Shown: positions 7,685 to 16,604, counted from the first letter of the stretch. The stretch: 64,000 nt of DNA from Dactylosporangium sp. AC04546 (GCF_022095675.1 NZ_JAHYSG010000022.1:60342-124341), one strand, 5' to 3'. Notes: a model not told the origin generated them from the letters alone. Numbers and translations: made by a program.

Positions 7685-8513
7685 CGACCTCGTGCAGGAA
7701 GTCGCGAACCACCTGACGCCACAGCTCCGCCTCCTCGACCTGGGGCGAGTGCCCGGACTTCTCGAACACGACGAGCCTAGCGTTCGGCACCAAGGATGTA
7801 ATTGTCTCGCTGCTCGCCACCGGCGTGATCCAGTCGTCGCGGCCGACGGTGACCAGCGTGGGGCAGGTGATCCGGTGCAGCTGGGACTTGATGTCGTACG
7901 CCGGCATGTTCACCGAGAAGGCGAAGTTGTGCGTCTCGTAGCGGTAGGGCGTGGCCGCCACCCGCTCGGCCACCTTCGCCGGGTCGTAGACGTGGTCGTA
8001 CAGCGGCAGGATCTCGGCCCAGCAGTCACGCAGGTCGTCGTCGTCGCGGACCTGCCCGTTGTTGATGCGGTCCAGCTTCTCCAGGTCGATCCGCACCCGG
8101 GTCGACGTCTCGGCGTTGTGCCGGGCGGCCTTGTCGTTCTCGTGGTCGGCGGAGGTGTCCCGCAGCACCAGCGCACGCACCCGGTCGGGGTGGCGGATGG
8201 CGTACTCCATCGAGATGAAGCCGCCGTACGAACCGCCGGCCATGACGAAGGTCTCCACCCCGGCCCACGCCCGCAGCGCGTCGACGTCGGCGACCCACTG
8301 CTCGTGGGTGAAGGGCGACCGGCCCTCGCTGACCCCGGAGCCGCGCGCGTCGAAGACGATCACCCGGTAGGTGTCGGCGAACGGGCTGAACGTGGCGCGG
8401 GGCTCGGCGCGCGAGCCGAGGCCGGGCGCGCCGTGGTGGGCGATCAGGACCGGCGCGTCCTCCGCGCCGAAGACCTCGACCTCAAGTTCATTGCCGTTGA
8501 TCAGGAGCCGCAC
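7668..8513 (-). CDS. Alpha/beta hydrolase, proline iminopeptidase-like
   Basis: A 281-residue cytoplasmic alpha/beta-hydrolase. It shows HHGAPGLGS (oxyanion segment, near 25-33), DARGSGVSEG (typical of S33 prolyl aminopeptidases), the nucleophile elbow GGSYGGFIS (Ser near 96), an Asp in TVGRDDWITP, and the catalytic His in KSGHSPQVEE. The pattern fits S33 enzymes that remove N-terminal Pro from short peptides, though related esterases and lactonases look alike. The GTG start at 8513 has an AGGA Shine-Dalgarno seven bases upstream; an in-frame start at 8825 would run into the M24 gene. Lying between an Xaa-Pro-peptidase-like gene and an Lrp regulator in a peptide-transport operon, it most likely takes part in peptide breakdown. 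Confidence 0.87.
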   Translation of the reverse strand: MRLLINGNELEVEVFGAEDAPVLIAHHGAPGLGSRAEPRATFSPFADTYRVIVFDARGSGVSEGRSPFTHEQWVADVDALRAWAGVETFVMAGGSYGGFISMEYAIRHPDRVRALVLRDTSADHENDKAARHNAETSTRVRIDLEKLDRINNGQVRDDDDLRDCWAEILPLYDHVYDPAKVAERVAATPYRYETHNFAFSVNMPAYDIKSQLHRITCPTLVTVGRDDWITPVASSETITSLVPNARLVVFEKSGHSPQVEEAELWRQVVRDFLHEVGAGDR

Positions 8514-8526
8514 GGATTCGTCCTTT

Positions 8527-9705
8527 CTACAGCGCGATGACGACGTCGTCGAGCGAACGGGGGTAGGCGGTGAACGGGCGGGCGCCGTCCGAGGTGATGA
8601 GCATCGAGTCGGAGATGCGGTAGCCGGCGTGCCCCGGGATGTAGATGCCGGGCTCGTTCGAAACGACCATGCCTTCGGCCAGCGGGGTGTCGTCGCCGTC
8701 GGAGAGCCACGGCGCCTCGTGCATGCCGAGCCCGATCCCGTGCCCCTGCCGGTGCCGCAGGTACTGGTCCAGGCCGGCCTCGCGGATGACGTCCAGGCAG
8801 ACCCGGTTGGCCTCGGAGCAGGCAACGCCGGGGCGCAGCGCCTCTCCTCCGGTCTGCTGCGCCTGCCGGACCGCCTCGTAGTAGCGGACCTGGTCGGCGC
8901 TGGGCTCGCCGAGGATGAACGTCCGCTCGCCCTCGACGAATCGGCCGCCGACCGCGCAGCCGAGGGAGAGCATGAAGGTCTCGCCGGGGCGCAGCCGGTG
9001 CCCGGACGGCAGGGCGTGCGGCCGGGCGCTGTTCGGGCCGGAGTAGACCAGCCCGCCGGCCAGTAGCGAGACCACGACCACGTCGGCGTGGTCGGCGTAC
9101 ATGGTGCGGGTGCCGACGCCGGTGATGTGCCCGGCCAGCTCGGCCTCGCTGGGCAGTTCTCCGCCGGCTGCGACCGCGTCCTCCACGAGCGCGCGCCCGG
9201 CGGCGAGCATCAGGTCGGTGATCCGGGCCGCCTCGGCGTGCAGCGCGATCTCCTCCGGCCGCTTGTGGAACCGGGCCCGCATGACCAGGTCGGTGCGGAC
9301 CAGGGTGGCCTTCGGGAAGGCGGCGCGGACCTGGTCGAGCCGGTCCACGGTGATGCTGCCCGCATAACCGATCCGGCCCGTCGTCGGTTCCGCCGCGGCG
9401 CCGAGGTAGGAGAACGGCGGCTGGAGGCCGGGGAACTCGGGGTACGCGACGATCTCCGCCGCCGCCCGCTGGGCCTGCGCGTACTCGCGTTCCAGCTCCG
9501 GTACGAGCAGCAGGGTGGCCCGGTCGGCGGGGAGCAGGACCACGGCCGGCCGCTCGTTCGGGTGGTGGAAGAAGCCGGTGAGATAGGCGACGTCCTCGGG
9601 ATCGTCGGTGAGCACCGCGTCCAGCGCCTCCTCGGCGAGCTGGGCGCGGATGTCGTCCTGCAGCCGCCGGTAGAAGTCGGCGGGCAGGCGTTGGGTGTCC
9701 AGCAT
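8527..9705 (-). CDS. M24-family (Xaa-Pro peptidase/creatinase fold) protein with altered metal ligands
   Basis: A 392-residue two-domain protein. The N-terminal creatinase-like domain occupies about 1-130 (MLDTQRLPADFYRRLQDDIR onwards, with DPEDVAYLTGFFHH) and the C-terminal pita-bread domain about 150-392. The pita-bread motifs are present (SGPNSARPHALPSG, GHGIGLGMHEAPWL, VVSNEPGIYI), but three of the five usual metal ligands differ. The usual D-x-G reads SLG, the usual second Asp is Glu (RFVEGERTF), and the last Glu is Ser (YRISDSM); the His and the Glu of NEPG remain. It may therefore be a peptidase subclass with modified metal binding or a metal-independent C-N hydrolase like creatinase. 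It lies four bp downstream of the permease stop, inside the peptide operon. Confidence 0.88.
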   Translation of the reverse strand: MLDTQRLPADFYRRLQDDIRAQLAEEALDAVLTDDPEDVAYLTGFFHHPNERPAVVLLPADRATLLLVPELEREYAQAQRAAAEIVAYPEFPGLQPPFSYLGAAAEPTTGRIGYAGSITVDRLDQVRAAFPKATLVRTDLVMRARFHKRPEEIALHAEAARITDLMLAAGRALVEDAVAAGGELPSEAELAGHITGVGTRTMYADHADVVVVSLLAGGLVYSGPNSARPHALPSGHRLRPGETFMLSLGCAVGGRFVEGERTFILGEPSADQVRYYEAVRQAQQTGGEALRPGVACSEANRVCLDVIREAGLDQYLRHRQGHGIGLGMHEAPWLSDGDDTPLAEGMVVSNEPGIYIPGHAGYRISDSMLITSDGARPFTAYPRSLDDVVIAL

Positions 9706-9708
9706 GGA

Positions 9709-10596
9709 CTAGTCCTCCCGGGTGCGGGGATTGCGCGCGTCGTTGTACGCGATCGAGATCAAGGTCGCCGAGACCACCAGGGCGAGCATCGCCAGCGACG
9801 GGAAGAGCGTCGTCCACCAGGCACTGGACATCGCCCCGGACTGCTGGGCCTCGAAGAGGATGCGTCCCCAGGACCAGCTGGTCGGGTCGCCGAGGCCGAG
9901 GAAGGCCAGACCGGCGGCGGACAGCACGGCCCGCGACGCGGTCAGCACCACCGACACGACGATGACCGGCGCGACCGCGGGGAGCAGGTGTTTGCGGACG
10001 ATCCAGACGTGGGACCCGCCGGTGAGCCGCGCGGCGTCCATGTAGGGCAGCCGGACCACCGACAGCGCCTGGGAACGCACGACCCGGGCCACCTCGGGCC
10101 ACGAGAAGAACGCGATGACCAGGACCAGCGTGACGAGGCTCGGCCCGGCGAGCGCCGCCACCAGGATCATCAGCGGCAGCACCGGCAGCGACAGACAGAG
10201 GTCGACGACCGTGCCGATCAGCGTGTCGGTCTTCGGGAAGTACGCCCCGAGCACCGCGACCAGCACGCCGATGACGATCGCCAGCGCCGAGGACAGGGCG
10301 GCGATCACGATGCTGAGCCGGGCGCCCCACACCACCTCGGCGAGGATGTCCCGGCCGAGGTTGTCGGTGCCGAACCAGTGCGCGCCCGAGGGCGGCTGCA
10401 GCACCTGCTCGCCGTAGCCGGAGGGCGAGTCGGCGATGAGCGGCGCGAAGACACCGACGAGCACCAGCACGGCGAGGATGCCGACCGAGGCGATGCCGAG
10501 CGGGTTGCGCCGGAACGCGGACCAGGTGGCCCGCGCCGCGGTGACCTGGTCGGTGGCGACCATTTCCAGGCCGCCGGCGGTCGTGGTCGCGGTCAA
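9709..10596 (-). CDS. Peptide ABC transporter permease, DppC type
   Basis: A 295-residue inner-membrane permease with six predicted membrane segments (the first at IASVGILAVLVLVGVFAPLI). It has an oligopeptide-permease N-terminal region (HWFGTDNLGRDIL) and the ATPase-contact EAA-type loop (RLTGGSHVWIVRKHLLP). It forms the channel with the DppB-type protein encoded just upstream. The TTG at 10596 was chosen because it overlaps the preceding stop codon (TTGA) and has GAGGA five to nine bases upstream; an ATG at 10563 is the alternative. The longer in-frame ORF to 10857 would overlap the upstream gene by more than 260 bp and was rejected. Confidence 0.92.
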   Translation of the reverse strand: MTATTTAGGLEMVATDQVTAARATWSAFRRNPLGIASVGILAVLVLVGVFAPLIADSPSGYGEQVLQPPSGAHWFGTDNLGRDILAEVVWGARLSIVIAALSSALAIVIGVLVAVLGAYFPKTDTLIGTVVDLCLSLPVLPLMILVAALAGPSLVTLVLVIAFFSWPEVARVVRSQALSVVRLPYMDAARLTGGSHVWIVRKHLLPAVAPVIVVSVVLTASRAVLSAAGLAFLGLGDPTSWSWGRILFEAQQSGAMSSAWWTTLFPSLAMLALVVSATLISIAYNDARNPRTRED

Positions 10597-11558
10597 GCCG
10601 TCCTCACTCTCGGGTCGAGCAGGCCGTATGCCAGGTCGGTCAGCACGTTGGCGAGCACCACGGTCGCGGCCAGCAGGACGAACGCGCCCTGCAGGACCGG
10701 GAAGTCGAGCTGGGTGACGGCCTCGTAGATGCCCCGGCCGATGCCCGGGTAGGCGAAGACGGTCTCGGTGAGCACCGCGCCGCCGACCAGGAAGCCCAGC
10801 TGCAGGCCGACCAGGGTGGTGGTGGGCAGCAGGGCGTTGCGCAGTGCGTGCTTCCACACCACCTTCCGGTTGGGCAGGCCCTTGGCCTGGGCCAGGACGC
10901 AGTAGTCCTCACCGAGCGACTCGATGAGGGTGGAGCGCAGGGTCAGCACGTACGAGCCGAGCTGCACCAGGACCAGGCTGAAGCAGGGCAGCACCAGGCG
11001 CCGCAGCACGTCGCCGTACCACGCGGTGCCGTAGACCCCGGGGCTGTAGGCGCCGCCGATCGGCAGCCAGTGCAGCTGCAGCCCGAGCACGAAGAGCAGG
11101 AAGATGCCGACGCTCGGGACGAACAGCGACTGGCCGACGACGCCGCCGACCTGCACCAGCCGGTCGAGGAAGCCCCGTGGGCGGGTCGCCGCCAGCACCC
11201 CGAGCGGGATGCCGACGGCGACCGTGACCAGCAACGAGGAGACGGTCAGCAGCAGGGTCCACGGCAGGCGCTCCCAGAGCACCGTGCTGACCGGGACCTG
11301 CTGGCTGAACGAGATGCCCAGGTTGCCGTGCAGCAACTGCCACAGGTACTTGCCGTATTGGGTCAGGAGCGGCTCGTCCAGCCCGTACTGCGAGAGCAGG
11401 GTCTGGCGGGCCTCCGGCGTCATGTTCGGGCTGGCCACCGCGAGCGCGGGGTCGCCGGGCAGCAACCGGAGCAGGAGGAACGTAACTGTGGCGGCGAACC
11501 AGAGCGTCAGCAGCCCGCGCCCGATCCTGCGGACCGCGAATCGGAGTACCTGTGGCAT
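10593..11558 (-). CDS. Peptide ABC transporter permease, DppB type
   Basis: A 321-residue permease with the features of the DppB/OppB family: an N-terminal membrane segment (LLTLWFAATVTFLLLRLLPGDP), the conserved LGLDEP-like segment (LSQYGLDEPLLTQYGKYL) and the EAA loop (QAKGLPNRKVVWKHALRNAL) near 230. Six membrane spans are expected. It starts five bp after the stop of the binding-protein gene and its stop overlaps the start of the DppC gene, so the transport genes are one translationally linked unit. It moves short peptides (or similar solutes) inward with the ATPases encoded divergently at 14606-16604. Confidence 0.93.
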   Translation of the reverse strand: MPQVLRFAVRRIGRGLLTLWFAATVTFLLLRLLPGDPALAVASPNMTPEARQTLLSQYGLDEPLLTQYGKYLWQLLHGNLGISFSQQVPVSTVLWERLPWTLLLTVSSLLVTVAVGIPLGVLAATRPRGFLDRLVQVGGVVGQSLFVPSVGIFLLFVLGLQLHWLPIGGAYSPGVYGTAWYGDVLRRLVLPCFSLVLVQLGSYVLTLRSTLIESLGEDYCVLAQAKGLPNRKVVWKHALRNALLPTTTLVGLQLGFLVGGAVLTETVFAYPGIGRGIYEAVTQLDFPVLQGAFVLLAATVVLANVLTDLAYGLLDPRVRTA

Positions 11559-11563
11559 CGGCG

Positions 11564-13150
11564 TCAGCTCTTCGTTGCGTTGGCCAGCGACTGCGGGTCG
11601 ACCAGCGAGAGCAGCTCACTGGGCTTGATGGTGAAGTTGCTCCACTTGTCGCTGTGCGCGATGTAGAGGTTCTGCATGTACATGACGTTGTCGTAGACGT
11701 TGTCCCGCACGAGCTTCGCGGCTTCCTGGTTGAGCTGCTTCTGCTTGGCCTTGTCGGTGGTCTGCTGGGCCTTGGTGATCAGCTCGTTCAGCGCCGGATC
11801 GTCGACGTACGTGTAGTTGATCGCCCCGCCCGGCAGGTACGTGAGCGCCATGTTCGTCGTCGGGTCGTCCATGATGGCGAAGTTGCCGGCGTAGATGTCG
11901 TACTCCCCGGCGCTCGTCTTGGCCAGGTACGTGTTGCGGTCCATGCCCTGCAGGTTGATGGTGATGCCCGCCTTGGCCGCGTCGTCCTTGACCAGCGCGG
12001 CCCACTGTGAGGTCACCGCGTCCTGCAGCGAGTAGATCATCGTGAGGGACAGCGGCTTGTCCGGACCGAACCCCGCCTCGGCAAGCAGTTGCTTGGAGAG
12101 GTCGGTGTTGAACTCGTACTCCTTGATCGACGGGTCGACGAAGTCCTTGAGTACCGGCGGGATCGGGCTCGAGCCGGTGGACACGGCCTGGCCCTGCAGC
12201 ACCACGCTGCGGATCGCCTCGTAGTTCACCGCGTGCGCGAGTGCCTGGCGGACCTTGAGGTTCTCCAGTGGCTTGCGCTTCATGTTGTACGTCATGTGCG
12301 CGTACCCGAGGCCGGGAACCTGTTCGACCTTGATGCCGGCGGCGCTCTGCAGGTTCTTCACCTGCGCCGGGGGCAGCGAGTTGGCGATCAGGTCGACGTC
12401 GCCGTTCTTGAGCGCCAGGATCTCGGTGTTCACGTCCGGGTAGACCCGGTACACGATCTTGGCGACCGTGGGCGTGTTCTTCGGTGCGAACGGGTACGGG
12501 GTGACCCGCTCGAGCGTGTAGCTCTGCCCCTTCGCCACCGTGGTCAGCTTGTACGGTCCGGCGCTGACCCAGTTGCTGTTGTTGGCGAACTTCGCGACGC
12601 TGCCGGCCGGCTCGAAGACGTGCTTGGGCACGACGTTCATCCAGAAGCCGACCTCGGTGACCACCGTGGAGTCCGGGCGCTTGAGCTTGAGCTCGACCCG
12701 GGTCGGCGACGGCGCGGACGCGGAGTCGACGTTGACCAGCTGCCCGTACGTGGTGTTGCCGGCCGGCTTGTCCTTCAGGATCGCGTTGATGGTGAAGGCG
12801 ACGTCGTCGGCGCTGACCGGCTTGCCGTCGCTCCACTTCATGTCGTCGCGCAGGTTCCAGAACGCCGTCGTGGGGTCCGTGAAGCCGTAGTCCTTGGCCA
12901 GGTACGGCTGCTTGGCACCGTTGGCGTCGATGGTGAGCATCCGCGGGTACATCAGCCCGGTGATCCACGAGTCGGTCCGGCTGTTGCCGATCAGCGGGTT
13001 GAAGTTGACGACGTCGGTGGTGGTCGCGATGGTCAGCACCGCGTCGCTCGTGGCGCCGCCCGACTCGGCGGGGGCGCTCGGGCTGCAGGCTGCGACCGTG
13101 GCCGCCACGGCAAGGGCGGCGAGCGCGGTGAACGTTGGACGGACACGCAT
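11564..13150 (-). CDS. Peptide-binding lipoprotein of an ABC importer (family 5)
   Basis: A 528-residue extracytoplasmic solute-binding protein. It has a signal peptide with a lipobox (TVAACSPSA, Cys near 22), so it should be anchored to the outer face of the membrane. The mature part has family-5 landmarks: FNPLIGNSRTD, WNLRDDMKWSDGKPVSADDVAFTI (near 103-125), and KVRQALAHAVNYEAI (near 300). Members bind di- or oligopeptides and sometimes nickel, sugars or opines; with a dipeptidase, an M24 protein and a proline-iminopeptidase-like enzyme encoded beside it, peptides are most likely. Its start abuts the stop of the dipeptidase gene with no gap. Confidence 0.95.
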   Translation of the reverse strand: MRVRPTFTALAALAVAATVAACSPSAPAESGGATSDAVLTIATTTDVVNFNPLIGNSRTDSWITGLMYPRMLTIDANGAKQPYLAKDYGFTDPTTAFWNLRDDMKWSDGKPVSADDVAFTINAILKDKPAGNTTYGQLVNVDSASAPSPTRVELKLKRPDSTVVTEVGFWMNVVPKHVFEPAGSVAKFANNSNWVSAGPYKLTTVAKGQSYTLERVTPYPFAPKNTPTVAKIVYRVYPDVNTEILALKNGDVDLIANSLPPAQVKNLQSAAGIKVEQVPGLGYAHMTYNMKRKPLENLKVRQALAHAVNYEAIRSVVLQGQAVSTGSSPIPPVLKDFVDPSIKEYEFNTDLSKQLLAEAGFGPDKPLSLTMIYSLQDAVTSQWAALVKDDAAKAGITINLQGMDRNTYLAKTSAGEYDIYAGNFAIMDDPTTNMALTYLPGGAINYTYVDDPALNELITKAQQTTDKAKQKQLNQEAAKLVRDNVYDNVMYMQNLYIAHSDKWSNFTIKPSELLSLVDPQSLANATKS

Positions 13151-14359
13151 CTAGACCCAGACCTCCTCAAGGACGCGGATGGTGTTGCCGCCGACCACCT
13201 TGCGGATCTCGTCGTCCGAGTAGTCGTGGCTGACCAGCCAACCGATGATGTTGTAGAAGCACTCGGCCGGGTTCTCCAGGCCGTCGACGTACTCCACCCT
13301 CGGGTGCTCGACATGGCCGTGCGCCTGAGAGATGGACAGGTTGCTCGAGAACGCGTCGTGCAGTCCGACGTGGTCGCCGAAGAGGGTGTCCGGACCGAAG
13401 GTCACGTGGTCGATGCCGACCTTGTCGACCAGGTGCGTGAAGTGGTCCATCACCGACTCCAGCGAGTGGTGCGGGTGCGCCGCGGACAGGGTGGTGTGCG
13501 GCGCCGCCTCGATGCCGATGACCCCGCCGCGCTCCGCACACGCCTTGATGAGGGCGTCCGGCTTCATCCGGTTGGTGGGCCAGACCTCGCGGGAGCCGCA
13601 GTGCGTGATCAGGACCGGCTTCTGGGAGTAGTTGATGACGTCGAGCGCGGTGCGGTCGCCGGAGTGCGAGATGTCGATGGCCAGGCCGAGCTTGTTCATC
13701 CGCTCGACGGCCTTCTCGCCGAAGTAGGTGAGCCCGCCGTCGCCACGCTCCTTGAGGCCGCTGCCGAGGTAGTTCGCCTCGGAGTAGGCGATGCCGATCT
13801 GCCGTACGCCGAAGCCGTACAGGACGTCGAGCCGGTCGACCTCGTTCTCGATCGGCGTCGCCGCCTCGAGCGCGAAGACGTGGGCCAGCCGGCCGGTCTC
13901 GTGCGCGTGGTAGATGTCCTTCAGGGACTCCGCTTTGGTCACGTAGTCCTGGTGGGCCAGGTCGGCCATCCGGACCCCGAGGTCGAAGAGCACGTCCTGG
14001 TACTTCCAGCCGGCGTCGCTGGAGATGCAGCAGGTGCCGTCCATCCCGTTGTCGAAGACCGCGGTCATGCCGGAGCGGGCCAGGCCCCGGTAGCCGGTGG
14101 GTTCGCGGCCCTGCCGGATGTGCTCCCGCAGCTGGCCCATGTCCTTCGGGAAGACCTGGACGTGGTCGTGCAACGAGATCACGATCTCGTCGGTCAGCAG
14201 GCGGACGACCCGGTCCCGCTGGCTGTCGGAGAGCTCCAGCCCCTGGTACGCCGACACTCGGCCGATCTGCTCGGCGTACTCGAAGACCTTGAAGTCCTTG
14301 CCCGGCTCGAGGTACTCGTACGCCGTGTAGCCGTTGTATCGCTTTGCGCTTTCCAGCAT
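13151..14359 (-). CDS. Membrane dipeptidase-family (M19) metallopeptidase
   Basis: A 402-residue protein of the renal-dipeptidase (M19) family, in a divergent long form. Visible metal-site elements are H-x-H (ISLHDHVQVF, near 61-65), Glu in FALEAATPIEN, His in DISHSGDRT, His in ITHCGSREVW, and an Asp in TFGPDTLFG replacing the usual GGDFDG context. M19 enzymes hydrolyse dipeptides, often with a D-residue at the C-terminus. No signal peptide is visible, so it is probably cytoplasmic and acts on imported peptides. The ATG at 14359 is preceded by GGGGAGG six bases upstream; extension to 14551 has no support. It is the first gene of the leftward operon 6650-14359. Confidence 0.88.
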   Translation of the reverse strand: MLESAKRYNGYTAYEYLEPGKDFKVFEYAEQIGRVSAYQGLELSDSQRDRVVRLLTDEIVISLHDHVQVFPKDMGQLREHIRQGREPTGYRGLARSGMTAVFDNGMDGTCCISSDAGWKYQDVLFDLGVRMADLAHQDYVTKAESLKDIYHAHETGRLAHVFALEAATPIENEVDRLDVLYGFGVRQIGIAYSEANYLGSGLKERGDGGLTYFGEKAVERMNKLGLAIDISHSGDRTALDVINYSQKPVLITHCGSREVWPTNRMKPDALIKACAERGGVIGIEAAPHTTLSAAHPHHSLESVMDHFTHLVDKVGIDHVTFGPDTLFGDHVGLHDAFSSNLSISQAHGHVEHPRVEYVDGLENPAECFYNIIGWLVSHDYSDDEIRKVVGGNTIRVLEEVWV

Positions 14360-14605
14360 CAAAGCCTCCCCTTTCCGTGATGACGCGTGACGGCACCGAC
14401 GCACGCCGGGGATGGTGGCGCCGCCGTTCGTGAGGCCGCTGGTCGTCGAGGCCCCGCCGGCGCGACGTCCGGCGAGGGGTGACCCATGCGAGGGTTGCAA
14501 TAATCCGGCATGGAAGTCAAGATGCGAGCAAGGAACAGGCACCATCAACACTTCGCGAGTGAAGTATGGGCATCCCGTTTCGGTTGCTTAACCGGGAGGA
14601 AACAC
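14360..14605. promoter_or_regulatory. Divergent control region of the peptide locus
   Basis: These 246 bp separate the leftward dipeptidase/transport operon from the rightward ATPase genes and must hold both promoters. Visible elements are an inverted repeat ACTTC-N6-GAAGT at 14550-14565 and a small hairpin (CGGTT-GCTT-AACCG) at 14581-14594, just upstream of the GGGAGGA ribosome site of the ATPase gene. The repeat is a candidate operator, possibly for the Lrp-type protein of the operon. I did not find a convincing -35/-10 pair. Confidence 0.45.
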
Positions 14606-15607
14606 ATGCGTCACGCCCCTGAATCGGCGCTACACGTACGCGGCCTGTCGGTCACGTTCGGTACCCGTCGCGGGCCGGTGCCGGCGGTGGTCGACGTGGA
14701 CCTCGACGTCGCCCGCGGCGAACTGGTGGCACTGCTCGGCGAATCGGGCTCCGGCAAGTCGGCCGCTGCCCGTGCGGTGATGGGGCTGTCCGCACGCAAC
14801 GCCACGGTCAGCGCCGACGCGCTGCGCCTCGGCGACACCGACCTGCTCGGCCTCGCCGAGCCGCAGTTGCGGCACCTGCGCGGGACCCGGATGAGCATGG
14901 TCTTCCAGGACGCGCTCTCCGCGCTGAACCCGGTGCTCACCATTGGCGACCAGATCGGGGAGCTGTTCCGCGAGCACCGCGACATGTCCCGCCGCCAGGC
15001 CCGGGTGGCCGCCGTCGACCTGCTGGGCCAGGTCGGCATCCCGGCCCCGGCCCGCCGGGTCGGCGAGTATCCGCACCAGTTCTCCGGCGGGATGCGCCAA
15101 CGCATCCTCATCGCGATGGCCATCGCACTGCGGCCCGAGCTGGTGATCGCCGACGAGCCGACGACCGCGCTCGACGTCACCGTCCAGGCCCAGATCCTGG
15201 AGCTGCTCGACTCGCTGCGCCGGGAGCTCAACATGGCGGTGCTGCTCATCACGCACGACCTCGGCGTGGTCTCCGAGGTCGCCGACCGGGTCATGGTGAT
15301 GTACGCCGGACGGGTCGTGGAGGCCGGCAGCGCCGACGACCTGCTCGGTGCGCCCGCCCACCCGTACACCGAGGCGCTGCTGCGCTCGGTCCCCCAGGCG
15401 GACCAGCGCGGCCAGGAGCTCTACGCCATCCCGGGCAGCCCGCCGAGCCCGGCCCACCAGCCGGCGGGCTGCGCGTTCCACCCGCGCTGCGGCTTTGTCG
15501 TCGACCGCTGCCGCACCGAGCGGCCGCTGCTCACCGTCGTCGCCGGCGGCCGCACCGCCGCCTGCCACCGCACCGAGGAGGTACACCATGCCGCCGTCAC
15601 CGGCTGA
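14606..15607 (+). CDS. Peptide ABC transporter ATP-binding protein, DppD type
   Basis: A 333-residue cytoplasmic ATPase. It has Walker A (GESGSGKSAA, near 47-56), the Q-loop segment MVFQDALSALNPV, the ABC signature (FSGGMRQR, near 159), Walker B (ELVIADEPTTALD) and the H-loop (ITHDLG). The C-terminal oligopeptide/dipeptide-transporter extension (GSPPSPAHQPAGCAFHPRC) contains the four-Cys region characteristic of DppD/OppD. It powers the importer whose other parts are encoded on the opposite strand. The ATG at 14606 has a GGGAGGA site; the open frame extends upstream to 14510 without support. Its 3' end overlaps the start of the next ATPase gene by 20 bp. Confidence 0.95.
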   Translation: MRHAPESALHVRGLSVTFGTRRGPVPAVVDVDLDVARGELVALLGESGSGKSAAARAVMGLSARNATVSADALRLGDTDLLGLAEPQLRHLRGTRMSMVFQDALSALNPVLTIGDQIGELFREHRDMSRRQARVAAVDLLGQVGIPAPARRVGEYPHQFSGGMRQRILIAMAIALRPELVIADEPTTALDVTVQAQILELLDSLRRELNMAVLLITHDLGVVSEVADRVMVMYAGRVVEAGSADDLLGAPAHPYTEALLRSVPQADQRGQELYAIPGSPPSPAHQPAGCAFHPRCGFVVDRCRTERPLLTVVAGGRTAACHRTEEVHHAAVTG

Positions 15608-16604
15608 CCTGGTGCTCGACGCCCGTGACCTGCACAAGTCCTTCGCCACCGGCCGGTCCGGCTGGCATCGCACCCGGGTCAGCGCCGTCGACGGGGTGAG
15701 CCTGCGACTGCGCGCCGGCGAGTCGCTCGGCATCGTCGGCGAGTCCGGCTGCGGCAAGTCGACCCTGGCCCGGATGCTGGTCGGACTGGAGCACCCGGAC
15801 TCCGGCAGCATCACCATCCACGGCCGGGACGTCACCCGGACGCGGGGCCGCGACCGGCGGCTGATGCGCCGCCAGGTGCAGATGGTCTTCCAGGACCCCT
15901 ACACGTCGCTCGATCCCCGGATGAGCGTGCTCGACCTGCTCGCCGAGCCGCTCATCGTGCACAAACGGGTGACCGGCGCCGCCGCCCGCCGGGACCGGGT
16001 CGCCGAACTGCTGAGCCTGGTCAACCTGGCGCCTGAGCTGATGCACCGGTACCCGCACCAGTTCTCCGGCGGTCAGCGCCAGCGCATCGGCATCGCCCGG
16101 GCCCTCGCGCTCGAACCCGAGGTGCTGGTCTGCGACGAGCCGGTCTCGGCGCTCGACGTGTCGGTCCAGGCCCAGGTGGTCAACCTGCTCCGCGACCTGC
16201 AACAGCGGATGGGCATCGCGCTGGTCTTCATCGCGCACGACCTTTCGGTGGTGCGGCACGTGGCCGACCGCACGGCGGTGATGTACCTGGGCCGGCTGGC
16301 CGAGATCGGCGACACCACGACGGTGTACGACCAGCCCACCCACCCGTACACCCAGGCGCTGCTGTCGGCGTCACCGGTGGTGGACCGCAGCCGGCGGCGC
16401 CTGGCCGACCGGATCATGCTGGCCGGCGACCCGCCGAGCCCGACGGATCCGCCGAGCGGCTGCCGGTTCCACACCCGGTGCCGGTTCCGCCAGGACCGCT
16501 GCGGCCAGGAAGCGCCGGCCCTGCGCCCGCTCGACGGTCCGGCGGACCGCCTGGTCGCCTGCCACTTCGCCGAGCAGACCCGGGACCCCGCCGAGGTCCG
16601 GTGA
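15588..16604 (+). CDS. Peptide ABC transporter ATP-binding protein, DppF type
   Basis: A 338-residue ATPase, partner of the preceding protein. It carries Walker A (GESGCGKSTLARML, near 46-59), the Q-loop MVFQDPYTSLDPRMSV, the signature FSGGQRQRIGIARAL, Walker B (VLVCDEPVSALDVS), the H-loop IAHDLS, and the C-terminal oligopeptide-transporter domain with Cys residues (CRFHTRCRFRQDRC). A GAGGAGG ribosome site lies six bases before the ATG at 15588, inside the end of the upstream gene, so translation is coupled. The stop is four bp from the stop of the convergent glpD gene. Confidence 0.95.
   Translation: MPPSPADLVLDARDLHKSFATGRSGWHRTRVSAVDGVSLRLRAGESLGIVGESGCGKSTLARMLVGLEHPDSGSITIHGRDVTRTRGRDRRLMRRQVQMVFQDPYTSLDPRMSVLDLLAEPLIVHKRVTGAAARRDRVAELLSLVNLAPELMHRYPHQFSGGQRQRIGIARALALEPEVLVCDEPVSALDVSVQAQVVNLLRDLQQRMGIALVFIAHDLSVVRHVADRTAVMYLGRLAEIGDTTTVYDQPTHPYTQALLSASPVVDRSRRRLADRIMLAGDPPSPTDPPSGCRFHTRCRFRQDRCGQEAPALRPLDGPADRLVACHFAEQTRDPAEVR

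Noticed and set aside
12089..14380. 763-codon plus-strand frame across the binding-protein and dipeptidase genes
   Set aside because: Spans two genes and their junction on the opposite strand; no domain, so a shadow.
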